Origin: Halobacillus naozhouensis
GTDB lineage: Bacteria; Bacillota; Bacilli; Bacillales; Halobacillaceae
DNA: 64,000 nucleotides
Reading direction: 5' to 3'
Assembly: GCF_029714185.1 (NCBI RefSeq)
Contig: NZ_CP121671.1
Location: forward strand, 3,782,001 to 3,846,000
The notes beneath the pieces are model-generated. The model had not been told where the DNA came from and did no database searches. It saw only the letters and a program-made list of their open reading frames with translations. This document shows positions 1 through 7,551 of the stretch, piece after piece. A program made the translations under genes and the position numbers. Position 1 is the first letter of the stretch, and every line of letters begins with the position of its first letter.

Positions 1-69
1 ATTGGAGCGACCACTTTTGCTCTTTTAGTGGAACAGGACCGCAAAGTATTGTATGGATACTTTACATAA
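1..69 (+). CDS. C-terminal end of a gene cut by the window edge
   Basis: The first 23 codons are open and stop at TAA 67-69, ending in EQDRKVLYGYFT. The start lies outside the window, and too little is visible to name a family. It runs toward the minus-strand mini-ORFs, with a hairpin terminator at 102-124 between them. It could also be chance reading; the lack of stops and the position at the edge are the only support. Confidence 0.4.
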   Translation: MGATTFALLVEQDRKVLYGYFT

Positions 70-101
70 GTAATAGTTAAACATATTAATTGCAACTATC
101 G

Positions 102-124
102 AAAAAAAAGCCGGGTGAACCAGC
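102..124 (-). terminator. Intrinsic terminator of the Cys/Met-rich mini-ORFs
   Basis: On the minus strand a GCTGG/CCGGC stem (one G-U pair) with a 5-base loop is followed by eight T. It starts 4 bases after the TAG of the second mini-ORF, which supports the pair being one transcribed unit. Confidence 0.7.
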
Positions 125-127
125 TTA

Positions 128-235
128 CTAGCTTGCCTTTCTCATCATTCTCTTATCGTCTTTCGCTTTTCCCTTTTCTGTCATTTCGGAACAATCAATA
201 TTTGGATTTTTCATCATTGCCATACAATTTTTCAT
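128..235 (-). CDS. 35-residue Met/Lys-rich mini-ORF overlapping the previous stop (second half of a Cys/Met-rich protein)
   Basis: This 35-codon ORF starts MKNCMAMMKNPN and ends at TAG 130-128. Its ATG overlaps the TGA of the upstream mini-ORF (ATGA). It has two Cys and seven Met including the start, so its composition continues that of the upstream ORF. A GGGAGG lies directly against the ATG with no spacer, which is poor for independent initiation. The ORF may instead be read by -1 slippage on the A7 run just upstream, giving one protein of about 93 residues, or it may be the tail of a gene split by a frameshift mutation. Function unknown. Confidence 0.4.
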   Translation of the reverse strand: MKNCMAMMKNPNIDCSEMTEKGKAKDDKRMMRKAS

Positions 236-408
236 CCTCCCATTTTTTTCAATTCACAACACTCCATATGACCATTCATATCTTTACACATTTCCATACA
301 TTCTTTTTCTGATTGACAACAATCCATCTCTTCTGATTGGGCTGCATAAACAGAATCACTAAATGCCATTATTCCTAAAAATACTAATAAAAATATTACT
401 TTTCTCAT
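232..408 (-). CDS. 58-residue secreted Cys/Met-rich mini-protein, possible metal binder
   Basis: The start ATG (408-406) sits behind a strong AGGAGGG site. Residues 1-22 form a typical signal peptide (MRK, a hydrophobic core, then VYA with A-x-A-like cleavage). The mature part is about 36 residues with five Cys (two CC pairs and lone Cys), seven Met, a His and many acidic residues, for example MDCCQSEKECMEMC. Such composition is common in extracytoplasmic copper or other soft-metal binding peptides; that role is inferred from composition only. No homologue family is recognised. It ends in TGA overlapping the ATG of a second small ORF in the -1 frame. Confidence 0.6.
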   Translation of the reverse strand: MRKVIFLLVFLGIMAFSDSVYAAQSEEMDCCQSEKECMEMCKDMNGHMECCELKKMGG

Positions 409-865
409 TTCTTTTCCCTCCTGGTTGATGTGCCTACTATTATAAAATCTGTAAGTTTAAGTACAAATCTCTTATACACTCTATCATAAATATTCTGATT
501 ATTTACCCAAGAAATATGAGGTTACCCGATTCTACCCAAAAGGGGCGACCTGCTTAGCTTAGGGAAGAACCAATATAATGATTTCTAACTTCAATATCGT
601 ATGGAATCCGATCTTATCTAAGAAACGCAGCCGATTTTTGGGAAGCCAGACTCCGATAAATTAACGTTATGCGTTGGTATTCCCCTATTTCTGTTAGCGT
701 TAATGAACTAATAAGATAGACGAGTACCCAGTTCTTTTTATATTACGTACGTCTAGCGCTTAAGAATCATAGTATATTTCTAGTTTGAATGGTTGGAGAA
801 AGCAATGAAATAGATCTCTCCACCCTTGTTTAATCAGCTTTAGTATTAAGGAGGTTGAAGCAAAC
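409..865. other. Gene-free stretch
   Basis: No ORF with a ribosome site and no hairpin-plus-T terminator was seen. It presumably contains the divergent promoters of the mini-protein (minus) and the lipoprotein (plus). Short, interrupted coding-like stretches near 640-715 could not be assigned. Confidence 0.4.
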
Positions 866-1678
866 ATGCGTCCTTTTATTTCTTTATTGCAGAAGGGTTT
901 TGTCACATTAATGGTGATCATCGTTCTAGCAGGGTGTTCGGGGCAATCGTCAAAGGGAACGACAGAAGCCCCTGATCTGCTTAAGGCTGGTAATTTCCGA
1001 ATGGGGCCATCTATCAGTCAAAATGAGCCGACAACAGCTGTCGATTTTACCTTTGATCAACCAGCATTCTTAAATGGCGGAGATCGCTCAAGCTTTCATC
1101 TCATTCCATTGATGGAAGGAGATACCCTAGGCGGGTCGACCAATGTGAAACCCAAGAACGACAAGGAAGGGGATAATACTGTCACCGTTCTCTTTTCGGG
1201 GGAATTGAATCCAGAGAACTATGCACGTGGATATGTGGATTCTAAGGTAGTGAATTCGGATAGCAGCAACACGAGTTCAGACAATCCTCTGAACATCAAT
1301 CAAGCTGCGGCAATTAGTAACGGGGGAAAGACGGAGAATCCTGACCTTGTGAATGTGACCTTAGACGGTAACTCTTATTTATTCGAATTTGACGAGGCAC
1401 TGACGGATGACGATATTATACAAAATTCAAGTGGATTACGCTTGTACTTTCCAAAGGCAAAGCAAAATAGTACCATTCCTTCTGCTGGTTCATCACGCGT
1501 GGAAGTGGTGAGTGACACAACCTTGCGGGCTTACTATGAAGGAACCATTCCAGGTGATTACACGTTAAAAGATGCAGTTGGCGCCTATGTAGTGCAAGGT
1601 ACTGTGCAAGCGGCAGAATGGTGCAGAGGTGCAAATAGCGGAAAAAATGCTTTCGACGAGGTCCGGAAAAGTGAATAG
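866..1678 (+). CDS. Putative lipoprotein of unknown function
   Basis: The ATG lies 12 bases after AAGGAGG. A hydrophobic leader is followed by the lipobox LAGC (Cys about residue 24), so the protein should be lipid-anchored outside the membrane. The remaining 245 residues are rich in Ser, Asn, Asp and Gly, with beta-strand-like stretches such as VTVLFSGELNPENY and NSYLFEFDEAL. This resembles beta-sandwich surface proteins, but I recognise no named family. It stands alone between decayed regions. The last 25 residues look less regular and may be a shifted or truncated tail. Confidence 0.6.
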   Translation: MRPFISLLQKGFVTLMVIIVLAGCSGQSSKGTTEAPDLLKAGNFRMGPSISQNEPTTAVDFTFDQPAFLNGGDRSSFHLIPLMEGDTLGGSTNVKPKNDKEGDNTVTVLFSGELNPENYARGYVDSKVVNSDSSNTSSDNPLNINQAAAISNGGKTENPDLVNVTLDGNSYLFEFDEALTDDDIIQNSSGLRLYFPKAKQNSTIPSAGSSRVEVVSDTTLRAYYEGTIPGDYTLKDAVGAYVVQGTVQAAEWCRGANSGKNAFDEVRKSE

Positions 1679-1902
1679 TACAAAGGCTTAGTAAAGTTGA
1701 TTTATGGGCTTTTTTGAGTATTTAGTTTCGTTTGAATTGATATTGGAGTCGAGAGAGCTCCTATACTGGGCTTTCTCGGCCCCAAACCCTATAGTTATGA
1801 GAGGTGACATTATAATCGTGTATCCTAAACTCCCACACGCCAACCCAAAGATAGTAGTGACGACCAGGATGAACTTCTTAATTTTGACAACATTGGCTCC
1901 TC

Positions 1903-2253
1903 TTACTTGCGACGATATCGATCGTACTCCTCGTCTTCATCCCGGTCGATATTGCGGTCATCGTCAAAGAAATCCTGACTGTGCCGTTTAAAATAGCAGA
2001 TGGTTATCCCGACCAAACCGATAAGCAAGCCGATGACAGCCAGTATAATTAAGGCAATAAAAATAAAATTAAATATAGCCACTGCCTCCCCGATACCACT
2101 GATCCCTTCAGTTGCACCACCGCTACCCTCGTGGCTACCCCCGTGATCCGCACCGACGGAACCAGGGAAGATAAATTCAACCAGTCCGAAAATCAGAATA
2201 GAAACTAATACCCAGACCGTCAGTTTCAAAAATGGTCGTTGGGATTGATCCAT
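1903..2253 (-). CDS. Small two-helix membrane protein, unknown
   Basis: The start is taken at ATG 2253, behind AAGGGGGGAG; a longer in-frame start at 2310 has no ribosome site. The 116 residues show one membrane segment near residues 10-30 (LTVWVLVSILIFGLVEF), a Gly/Ser/His-rich loop with HGGSHEGSGG, a second segment near 55-85, and a very acidic tail followed by RYRRK. Function unknown. The His/Gly-rich loop lies on one side of the membrane and the charged tail probably inside. No operon partner. Confidence 0.55.
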   Translation of the reverse strand: MDQSQRPFLKLTVWVLVSILIFGLVEFIFPGSVGADHGGSHEGSGGATEGISGIGEAVAIFNFIFIALIILAVIGLLIGLVGITICYFKRHSQDFFDDDRNIDRDEDEEYDRYRRK

Positions 2254-2329
2254 AGTAAACTCCCCCCTTATGTTACTATCATACGGAGAAAACATAGAGG
2301 GTGTGTGCAAGTATCAAGAAATAGAAAAA

Positions 2330-2560
2330 AATAAGCGCCTGTCACCTCCGATACAGACAGACTAGAAATTAATCCCAGAAAGATAGTCTTCTATGAGGTC
2401 CGTGTTCCTCAGAGCGGAAATTTTGCCTGCCGCTGCCTTCAAATTCCGATTTACCTTGGACACCCTTGCCTTTGGCTAACGGTTACCATTTTATAACCTG
2501 CCAAGCACACCTACAAAAGTCACCCTTCTCAGAAAGGTAACCTTAACTACATATCAGGTT
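2330..2560 (-). pseudogene. Relic of group II intron RNA domains
   Basis: Read on the minus strand, the stretch holds phrases typical of domain I-IV of bacterial group II introns: AGCCAAAGGCAAGGGTGTCC, then GGAATTTGAAGG, GGCAAAATTTCC and CTGAGGAACACG. No reverse transcriptase follows it on this strand, so it is a fragment. The call rests on remembered consensus phrases, not on a folded model. Confidence 0.4.
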
Positions 2561-2721
2561 GATCTTATACCAACGATGATTTATTAAGTGACATCATAAC
2601 CTTGGTCTCCAACAGCCTATTTCATTTGGTCGATGCTTGCTCTAGAATCGCCATATTCCCTTCCGCTATACTTTCTTTAACGTTCCCTTCAACGACAGAT
2701 ACACCATTTAATTCCTAACAC

Positions 2722-2889
2722 ATGGGTAACATTCGTTTTGATAACTCCTGCACTGAAAGCTTCTTTTCTCATTAAAAGTAGAAGATTTTTATTATTCTCC
2801 TATCGGAAAGAATCGTAGAGGATTACATCCATCTTTATAACCACAAACGTGTTCAACGGAAACTAAACAGCCTGATCCCTATGGAATAG
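2722..2889 (+). pseudogene. IS3-family transposase (OrfB) C-terminal relic
   Basis: A single frame reads GNIRFDNSCTESFFSH, then two stops within three codons, then IVEDYIHLYNHKRVQRKLN and SLIPME before another stop. These match the end of the IS3-family DDE transposase: the catalytic Glu in ESFF, then YIxxYNxxRxQxxLNxxxP. The first two Asp of the triad and both IS ends are not recognisable. The element is dead. Confidence 0.7.
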
Positions 2890-3048
2890 GAAGCAGGATA
2901 TGATATAACCCTAGGTGTTTTTAGGTCAATCCTTACTTGTTCACTAAAATAGACTCTTAAATTGGCTTTTATCTATACCATTTTTGTCGAAAGAGCATAC
3001 CATAGTATAAACTCCTTAGGGTTAATATAGTTAGAAAGGGTGTAAGAC

Positions 3049-4077
3049 TTGAGAAATTCCTATAGTAGTTTTGGAAGTGATAATCAAAGCTGTTGTAGTA
3101 GATGTGGAAATAACAGCGGAAGTCACGGGTGCTCTTGTAGTCAGAATAATAATTCCGAAAGTAATAACCAAAGCCATTGTAATAGATGTAGAAATACCAA
3201 CGGAAGTCATGAGTGCTCTTGTAATCAGAATAATAATTCCGAAAGTAATAACCAAAGCCATTGTAATAGATGTAGAAATACCAACGGAAGTCATGAGTGC
3301 TCTTGTAATCAGAATAATAATTCCGAAAGTAATAACCAAAGCCATTGTAATAGATGTAGAAATACCAACGGAAGTCATGAGTGCTCTTGTAATCAGAATA
3401 ATAATTCCGAAAGTAATAACCAAAGCCATTGTAATAGATGTAGAAATACCAACGGAAGTCATGGGTGCTCTTGTAATCAGAATAATAATTCTGAAAGTAA
3501 TAACCAAAGCCATTGTAATAGTTGCGGAAGAAGTGGCAATGGAAGTAACGATTGTTGTAACCAGAACAATATTGATAGTATTTTGTCCTGTTGGGAGGGT
3601 AAGCCTTTAGAGGGGGCAATGGAGATGATAGAAAAGTATGGTTCGCCAAATGAAGCTACTATGAGTAGATTAATATGGTATAACAATGGACCGTGGAAAA
3701 GAACGATTGTATACAGGGATACTGTTCCACATAACTTCCCAACTCCGCACCCTGATTTTTTAGAACAAGTGATTGATTATCGAATTCCAGTTCATTTGGC
3801 AGATGAGTTAACGTGGTTTGATGGAAGTGTATATATAGATCGCACAGCGGGTGAAGTTTCAGCGAAATGTCATATGGAAGCGATGAATACGCTATCTTTG
3901 AATCTTGTCCATGACATTGTGATAGGTACAAGGACCGTAGATAAAGCCCGTATGTTTTATGCGGAGGTTGCCGAGAATTATGCGAAATCACAGCAAACAT
4001 GTCCTTATACAGAACGACTCTTGTTCCCTGAACAACGTTTAACAAATGACCCTGGGATATCTTATTTCGATTGTTGA
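3049..4077 (+). CDS. Repeat-bearing Cys/Asn/Ser-rich protein with a conserved C-terminal domain
   Basis: The start is TTG at 3049, behind AGAAAGGGTG. Residues 1-31 are a degenerate copy, and residues 32-143 are four nearly identical 28-residue repeats (QNNNSESNNQSHCNRC then RNTNGSHECSCN), plus a partial fifth. Each repeat has four Cys and two His, which suggests metal binding or a disulfide-linked coat-like region; this is inferred from composition. From about residue 180 a different domain begins (WEGKPLEGAMEMIEKYGSPNEAT, WYNNGPWKR, DFLEQVIDYR, FDGSVYIDRTAGEVSAKCH). I know it as a conserved hypothetical in other bacteria with no assigned function. The fusion of the repeat to this domain is unusual. 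No signal peptide is seen. Confidence 0.65.
   Translation: MRNSYSSFGSDNQSCCSRCGNNSGSHGCSCSQNNNSESNNQSHCNRCRNTNGSHECSCNQNNNSESNNQSHCNRCRNTNGSHECSCNQNNNSESNNQSHCNRCRNTNGSHECSCNQNNNSESNNQSHCNRCRNTNGSHGCSCNQNNNSESNNQSHCNSCGRSGNGSNDCCNQNNIDSILSCWEGKPLEGAMEMIEKYGSPNEATMSRLIWYNNGPWKRTIVYRDTVPHNFPTPHPDFLEQVIDYRIPVHLADELTWFDGSVYIDRTAGEVSAKCHMEAMNTLSLNLVHDIVIGTRTVDKARMFYAEVAENYAKSQQTCPYTERLLFPEQRLTNDPGISYFDC
3142..3522 (+). repeat. 84-bp tandem repeat, four copies plus a partial fifth
   Basis: Units begin at 3142, 3226, 3310, 3394 and 3478 (partial). They are nearly identical at the base level; the main changes are one GAG to GGG (E to G) in unit 4 and a C to T in unit 5. Because 84 is divisible by 3 and the unit lacks stops in several frames, long overlapping open frames arise on both strands; these are by-products. 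The near-identity points to recent expansion or concerted turnover. Confidence 0.95.
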
Positions 4078-4370
4078 ACTATCTTTAGTATAATACCAAG
4101 CTCCATTTCTTCAAAATGATGGCGTGATTGACTACCGTACATGTAGCGTATCGGCAGTTCTGATATTGCTTAACTTAACTCCTTCGGGGATTTAAGTACA
4201 CAACCCCCCATGGACAATAAATATAATTGGGAATTCGCAGAGTTTTTTGAGCGATTTTCCTTAGACATCAAAAAGCCCTTTACGGGGTAACGTCAGGAAA
4301 ATGCAGATTTACAACTTAAGCAATTATCTCTAATCGAGTAGGAGGAGGTGACTAGCCTCCCTTATTTTTT
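4078..4370. other. Gene-free stretch
   Basis: No supported gene. It lies between the repeat protein and a reverse-transcriptase relic. No clear terminator with a T-run is seen after the stop at 4077. Confidence 0.4.
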
Positions 4371-4500
4371 CATTGACCTCTGAGATGGCCACATGTAACA
4401 CCAGTACTTTCCCGTTCTAGATTTCTTGTATCTGAAGTGAAAACCAAGAAAGTCAAACCCCTTTTTTGCATGGATCACACTTGGGCACCCAAAAGTGATA
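4371..4500 (-). pseudogene. Relic of a group II intron reverse transcriptase
   Basis: One minus-strand frame reads HAKKGFDFLGFHFRYKK then SRTGKYWCYMWPSQRSM. This matches the segment after the RT palm in intron-encoded proteins (GFxFLGFxF then WPSxxxM). Neither the YADD palm nor the maturase end is intact around it. It differs in sequence from the full intron at 22914-25550, so it derives from another intron. Confidence 0.65.
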
Positions 4501-4539
4501 ACCAGTATGATACTCCATCTCTTCTTCATCATCCCCTGA

Positions 4540-5121
4540 TTACTTTAAGATGCACTTCGCTTCGCGGAGACGTTGAAACACGGTAAACAATTCGGCTACT
4601 AGAAACAATAAAGTCAATGCCGTCAGATATTTTGAAAAGATAATCATTAATGAAAATAAAATAAACCCCTCGGTCCTTTCAGCAAGTCCTGCTTGATAGT
4701 AAAATGATTTCGACCCTTTGTTTTCCACAACCGATCCCACCGTTAAAAAAACCGTCATAGCATAAATGATCGCAACACTTAATAACAATAGGGCCCACAT
4801 TGATTCCGGAAAACGGAAAGCCAGTCCTAAAATCACACTGATTTCAACAAGTCTGTCAAAACTGACATCCATCAGTGTTCCCCATGCAGACGGTTTTGTC
4901 TTTCGTGCCATCGCACCATCAACGGCGTCGAAGTACCCCGACAGCCAAAGCACTGCTACTGCCCAAAAAGGCTGACCCAGATAAATCAGCACACCGGAAA
5001 AGGCCCCGACAACAAAGGATAAAATGGTGACATGGTTGGCTTTTAAACCGAATTTTAATAAACGATCGGCTGTCTTTCCAATAAACGGTTCCACGTATTT
5101 TCTTGCATGTGTGTCAAGCAT
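4540..5121 (-). CDS. CDP-alcohol phosphatidyltransferase family protein, YnjF-like
   Basis: The start is taken at ATG 5121, behind AAGGAGGG; an in-frame ATG at 5163 lacks a ribosome site. The 193-residue membrane protein carries the family signature D-x2-D-G-x2-A-R-x8-G-x3-D-x3-D (FDAVDGAMARKTK, WGTLMDVSFD), which binds CDP-alcohol and metal, and about five membrane helices. Such enzymes transfer a phosphatidyl group to an alcohol; the acceptor here is unknown. It lies downstream of an ABC importer resembling E. coli ynjBCD. In E. coli, ynjF, also of this family, follows ynjBCDE. The shared neighbourhood suggests a linked role. The gap of about 480 bp to the ATPase gene holds an lspA relic. 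Confidence 0.8.
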   Translation of the reverse strand: MLDTHARKYVEPFIGKTADRLLKFGLKANHVTILSFVVGAFSGVLIYLGQPFWAVAVLWLSGYFDAVDGAMARKTKPSAWGTLMDVSFDRLVEISVILGLAFRFPESMWALLLLSVAIIYAMTVFLTVGSVVENKGSKSFYYQAGLAERTEGFILFSLMIIFSKYLTALTLLFLVAELFTVFQRLREAKCILK

Positions 5122-5284
5122 GGAAAATCCCTCCTTCTGTTGTCCGAATTGCCTTATCAACACGATTGCGATAATTGCTCTGATAATTTTATAGCCGTTT
5201 AATCGTTGTGTGTATTATTCTCTCTGTCATACCTACGCTCGCAAATCTAGGGATGACGAAAAGGAAAAACATCTCTCCCCTGGT

Positions 5285-5560
5285 TCAATCATTGAGCCTT
5301 TTTCGTAGTTTAATATATAAAATGGCGAGTAGCACTACGCCTGTACGGATTTGAATATCAGCGAGATTGAACACCGCTGGCCAGAAACGGAAAAAAATAA
5401 ATCAACAACATACCCGAGATAAATGCGATTGATTAAGCTTCCCAACGCTCCACTAATTAACAGTGCAAACCCCAAGTAGACCAATAAAGGTTTTTGACTT
5501 TTCGCAAAAAAACGAAGATCAGCCCGTAAAATAACATGTACCTCTTCCCAAATTGTTTAT
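5285..5560 (-). pseudogene. Relic of signal peptidase II (lspA-like)
   Basis: Two minus-strand frames together read LLVYLGFALLISGALGSLIN, then RIYLGYVVDLFF; after a frameshift near 5395 they read FRFWPAVFNLADIQ and a hydrophobic tail ending RKRLND. This matches the LspA core GGALGNxxDRxxxGxVVDF then FPVFNxAD. Changes hit the active region: the D of the xxxNxxDR motif reads N, and the DF motif is followed by a frameshift. The N-terminal third is missing. A dead paralogue is likely, with the working lspA elsewhere. Confidence 0.6.
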
Positions 5561-5605
5561 TCCCTTTTAAAATTAAAGGGCCCCGAATAGAACCCTTAAA
5601 TAATA

Positions 5606-6727
5606 TTAATCCTCTTTGTGAAGGAACGTTCTTATCTGTTCTGTTTGAGGTATAAAGTGAAGCTTATCCGGACTAATCCTCAACAAGAGGACATCTCCTT
5701 GCTTCAGATCAAAACAAAGACCCGCATTCAATACAACATCAAGTACCTTTGACCCTGTCTGCACTTTCATATAATAAAAACCCTGTCTAAAGGACTGTTC
5801 TTTAATCACACCTTTAAAAACAGTTGTTTCCTCTATTTTATTTGATTGCTGTTCCTTTTCTATCATGAACGTTTCAGGTCGAATCACAAGCCAGCCGCGT
5901 CCATCCGTTGTGTGATTTATTCGTGGCAATGGCACTTGGAAATCCTCCGATACAAACATCCCTTGTTGAAGCTTTCCAGACAAAACATTTTTTGCGCCTA
6001 AAAAGAGCGCAACATGAGGGTGCCCCGGTTTTTCGTATAAATCCCTCGGATTGCCAAGTTGTAAAATCTCCCCATTTTCCATGATCCCGATACGGTCAGA
6101 TAATTGAAAGGCTTCCTCGCGGTCATGGGTCACAAAAAGAATGGTGACGCCATGTTCCTTATGCATGCGGGCCACCAGTTCCCGCATCTCCTCACGAAGC
6201 CCAGGATCAAGCGCACTGAACGGTTCATCCATTAAAAGGAGGCGAGGCTCGGGCGCAATGGCACGGGCGAGAGACACACGCTGTTTTTGTCCGCCGCTTA
6301 GTACGGAGGGATATCGTTTACCGAAACCCTCCAATCCGACGGATACGAGGGTTTCTCGCGCCTTTTCCATTCTTTTCCTTTTTCGGATTCCTTTCATTTT
6401 TAAACCGAAAGCTACATTCTCTTCGACCGTCATATGAGGAAACAACAATGCCTCTTGAAACACCATACTGAATCCTCTTTCCTCCGGCACAACCGGGGTG
6501 ATTTTCTTGTCGTTCAGAAAAACGTCACCTGCGTCAGGTGCAAGTAACCCTGCTACCAGTTTCAACAATGTCGTTTTGCCACAACCTGAGGGACCTAATA
6601 AGGAAAAAAATTCTCCTTCCTGAATGGTTATACTGGTTTGTTTAACTGAAAAAATCGATGTTTTGGTTGAATTTTTGTTGTGTTCCTTAAATTGTTTTTC
6701 GATGGCTTTAAGCTGTAATGATTCCAT
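5606..6727 (-). CDS. ABC transporter ATP-binding protein (YnjD-like importer ATPase)
   Basis: The 373-residue ATPase has Walker A GPSGCGKT (45-52), Q-loop FQEALLFPHM, signature LSGGQKQR (143-150), Walker B LLLMDEP (163-169) and the switch His in THD (201). A C-terminal TOBE-like regulatory region follows from about residue 240. This is the layout of importer ATPases for iron, thiamine, spermidine and sulfate. It follows two permease genes with a 12-base gap and completes a binding protein/permease/permease/ATPase set. The substrate is unknown; the binding protein is closest in style to YnjB, whose ligand is not established. Confidence 0.85.
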   Translation of the reverse strand: MESLQLKAIEKQFKEHNKNSTKTSIFSVKQTSITIQEGEFFSLLGPSGCGKTTLLKLVAGLLAPDAGDVFLNDKKITPVVPEERGFSMVFQEALLFPHMTVEENVAFGLKMKGIRKRKRMEKARETLVSVGLEGFGKRYPSVLSGGQKQRVSLARAIAPEPRLLLMDEPFSALDPGLREEMRELVARMHKEHGVTILFVTHDREEAFQLSDRIGIMENGEILQLGNPRDLYEKPGHPHVALFLGAKNVLSGKLQQGMFVSEDFQVPLPRINHTTDGRGWLVIRPETFMIEKEQQSNKIEETTVFKGVIKEQSFRQGFYYMKVQTGSKVLDVVLNAGLCFDLKQGDVLLLRISPDKLHFIPQTEQIRTFLHKED

Positions 6728-6739
6728 ACTTGTCCCCCA

Positions 6740-7549
6740 TTACATGTGAACCGTAATCTTCTTTCCATAATACCTTTTTAATAAAAAATCCATGATAAAC
6801 AGGGCAAACGCAGCCATTCCGGCAAACATCACCGTATACGCAGAACCAATCGCAGGATCTCCTCCACTGATAAATGGGAAAAGAAGGAGAGGTAATGTCA
6901 TCACTTGCCCTCCCCCGACAAGGAGCGTCACAATATATTGGCTAAGGGAAATAAGGATACTTAAACTGGCTCCTGCAACGACCCCCGGCAATAAATGAGG
7001 CATCACAATATACCCGAATCGCCGTATGGGACCTGCGCCAAGCATTCGTCCCTGTTCTTCCCACTGAAAACCAAGAGTACTATAACTGACGATTAATGCA
7101 CGAACCATGTAAGGAAGAGTAGGGATTAAATGCGCAACAATCACACCGGTCAGCGAATCGGTTAAGCCAAGATGTATAAATGTCACATACATACCCATGA
7201 CAGAAATAAATGCTGGGATGATAATCGGTGCATAAATGAGTCCCTCAATCAGCCATTTTCCGCGAAATGTCATACGTCCCAGCACATTAGCCGCTGGAAG
7301 AGCTAACAATAAATTAATAAATGTTACAATAAAGGCGATGACTAAGCTTGTCCAAATCGCATCCCACGTGCCGCTACTAACGGAGAATACATAAACCCAG
7401 GCCCGGAGACTGAATGTATGTGGTATGACCTCCGGCCATTGCCAGCCATGAGAGAAGCTTGAGAGAATCAAAGGAAGAAACGGAATCCCGATAGTGATTA
7501 GCAACAGGACAGTAACCGCCACATGAAATCTATGACCCATTCGTCTCAT
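6740..7549 (-). CDS. ABC transporter permease, second subunit (YnjC C-half-like)
   Basis: The 269-residue protein has about six membrane helices and the MetI-type EAA loop near residues 165-190 (EEQGRMLGAGPIRRFGYIVMP), which docks to the ATPase. It starts 2 bases after the stop of the preceding permease, implying co-translation. E. coli YnjC is one long fused permease; here the two halves are separate genes, the usual arrangement in Gram-positives. Confidence 0.85.
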   Translation of the reverse strand: MRRMGHRFHVAVTVLLLITIGIPFLPLILSSFSHGWQWPEVIPHTFSLRAWVYVFSVSSGTWDAIWTSLVIAFIVTFINLLLALPAANVLGRMTFRGKWLIEGLIYAPIIIPAFISVMGMYVTFIHLGLTDSLTGVIVAHLIPTLPYMVRALIVSYSTLGFQWEEQGRMLGAGPIRRFGYIVMPHLLPGVVAGASLSILISLSQYIVTLLVGGGQVMTLPLLLFPFISGGDPAIGSAYTVMFAGMAAFALFIMDFLLKRYYGKKITVHM

Positions 7550-7551
7550 AC

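Noticed and set aside
115..312. A 65-codon plus-strand frame rich in Phe and Ser
   Set aside because: Antisense to the mini-protein pair, no ribosome site, low-complexity composition.
1704..1991. Plus-strand 95-codon frame
   Set aside because: No ribosome site; overlaps the 3' part of the better-supported membrane gene on the other strand.
3142..3522. Regularly repeated units suggesting a CRISPR array
   Set aside because: Units are directly adjacent with no variable spacers and form a coding repeat.
2969..3649. Long open frames on the minus strand and a second plus frame across the repeat region, translating to Tyr- or Ile-rich repeats
   Set aside because: They arise because the 84-bp unit is a multiple of three and lacks stops; no ribosome site, and the TTG-started Cys-rich frame continues into a conserved domain.
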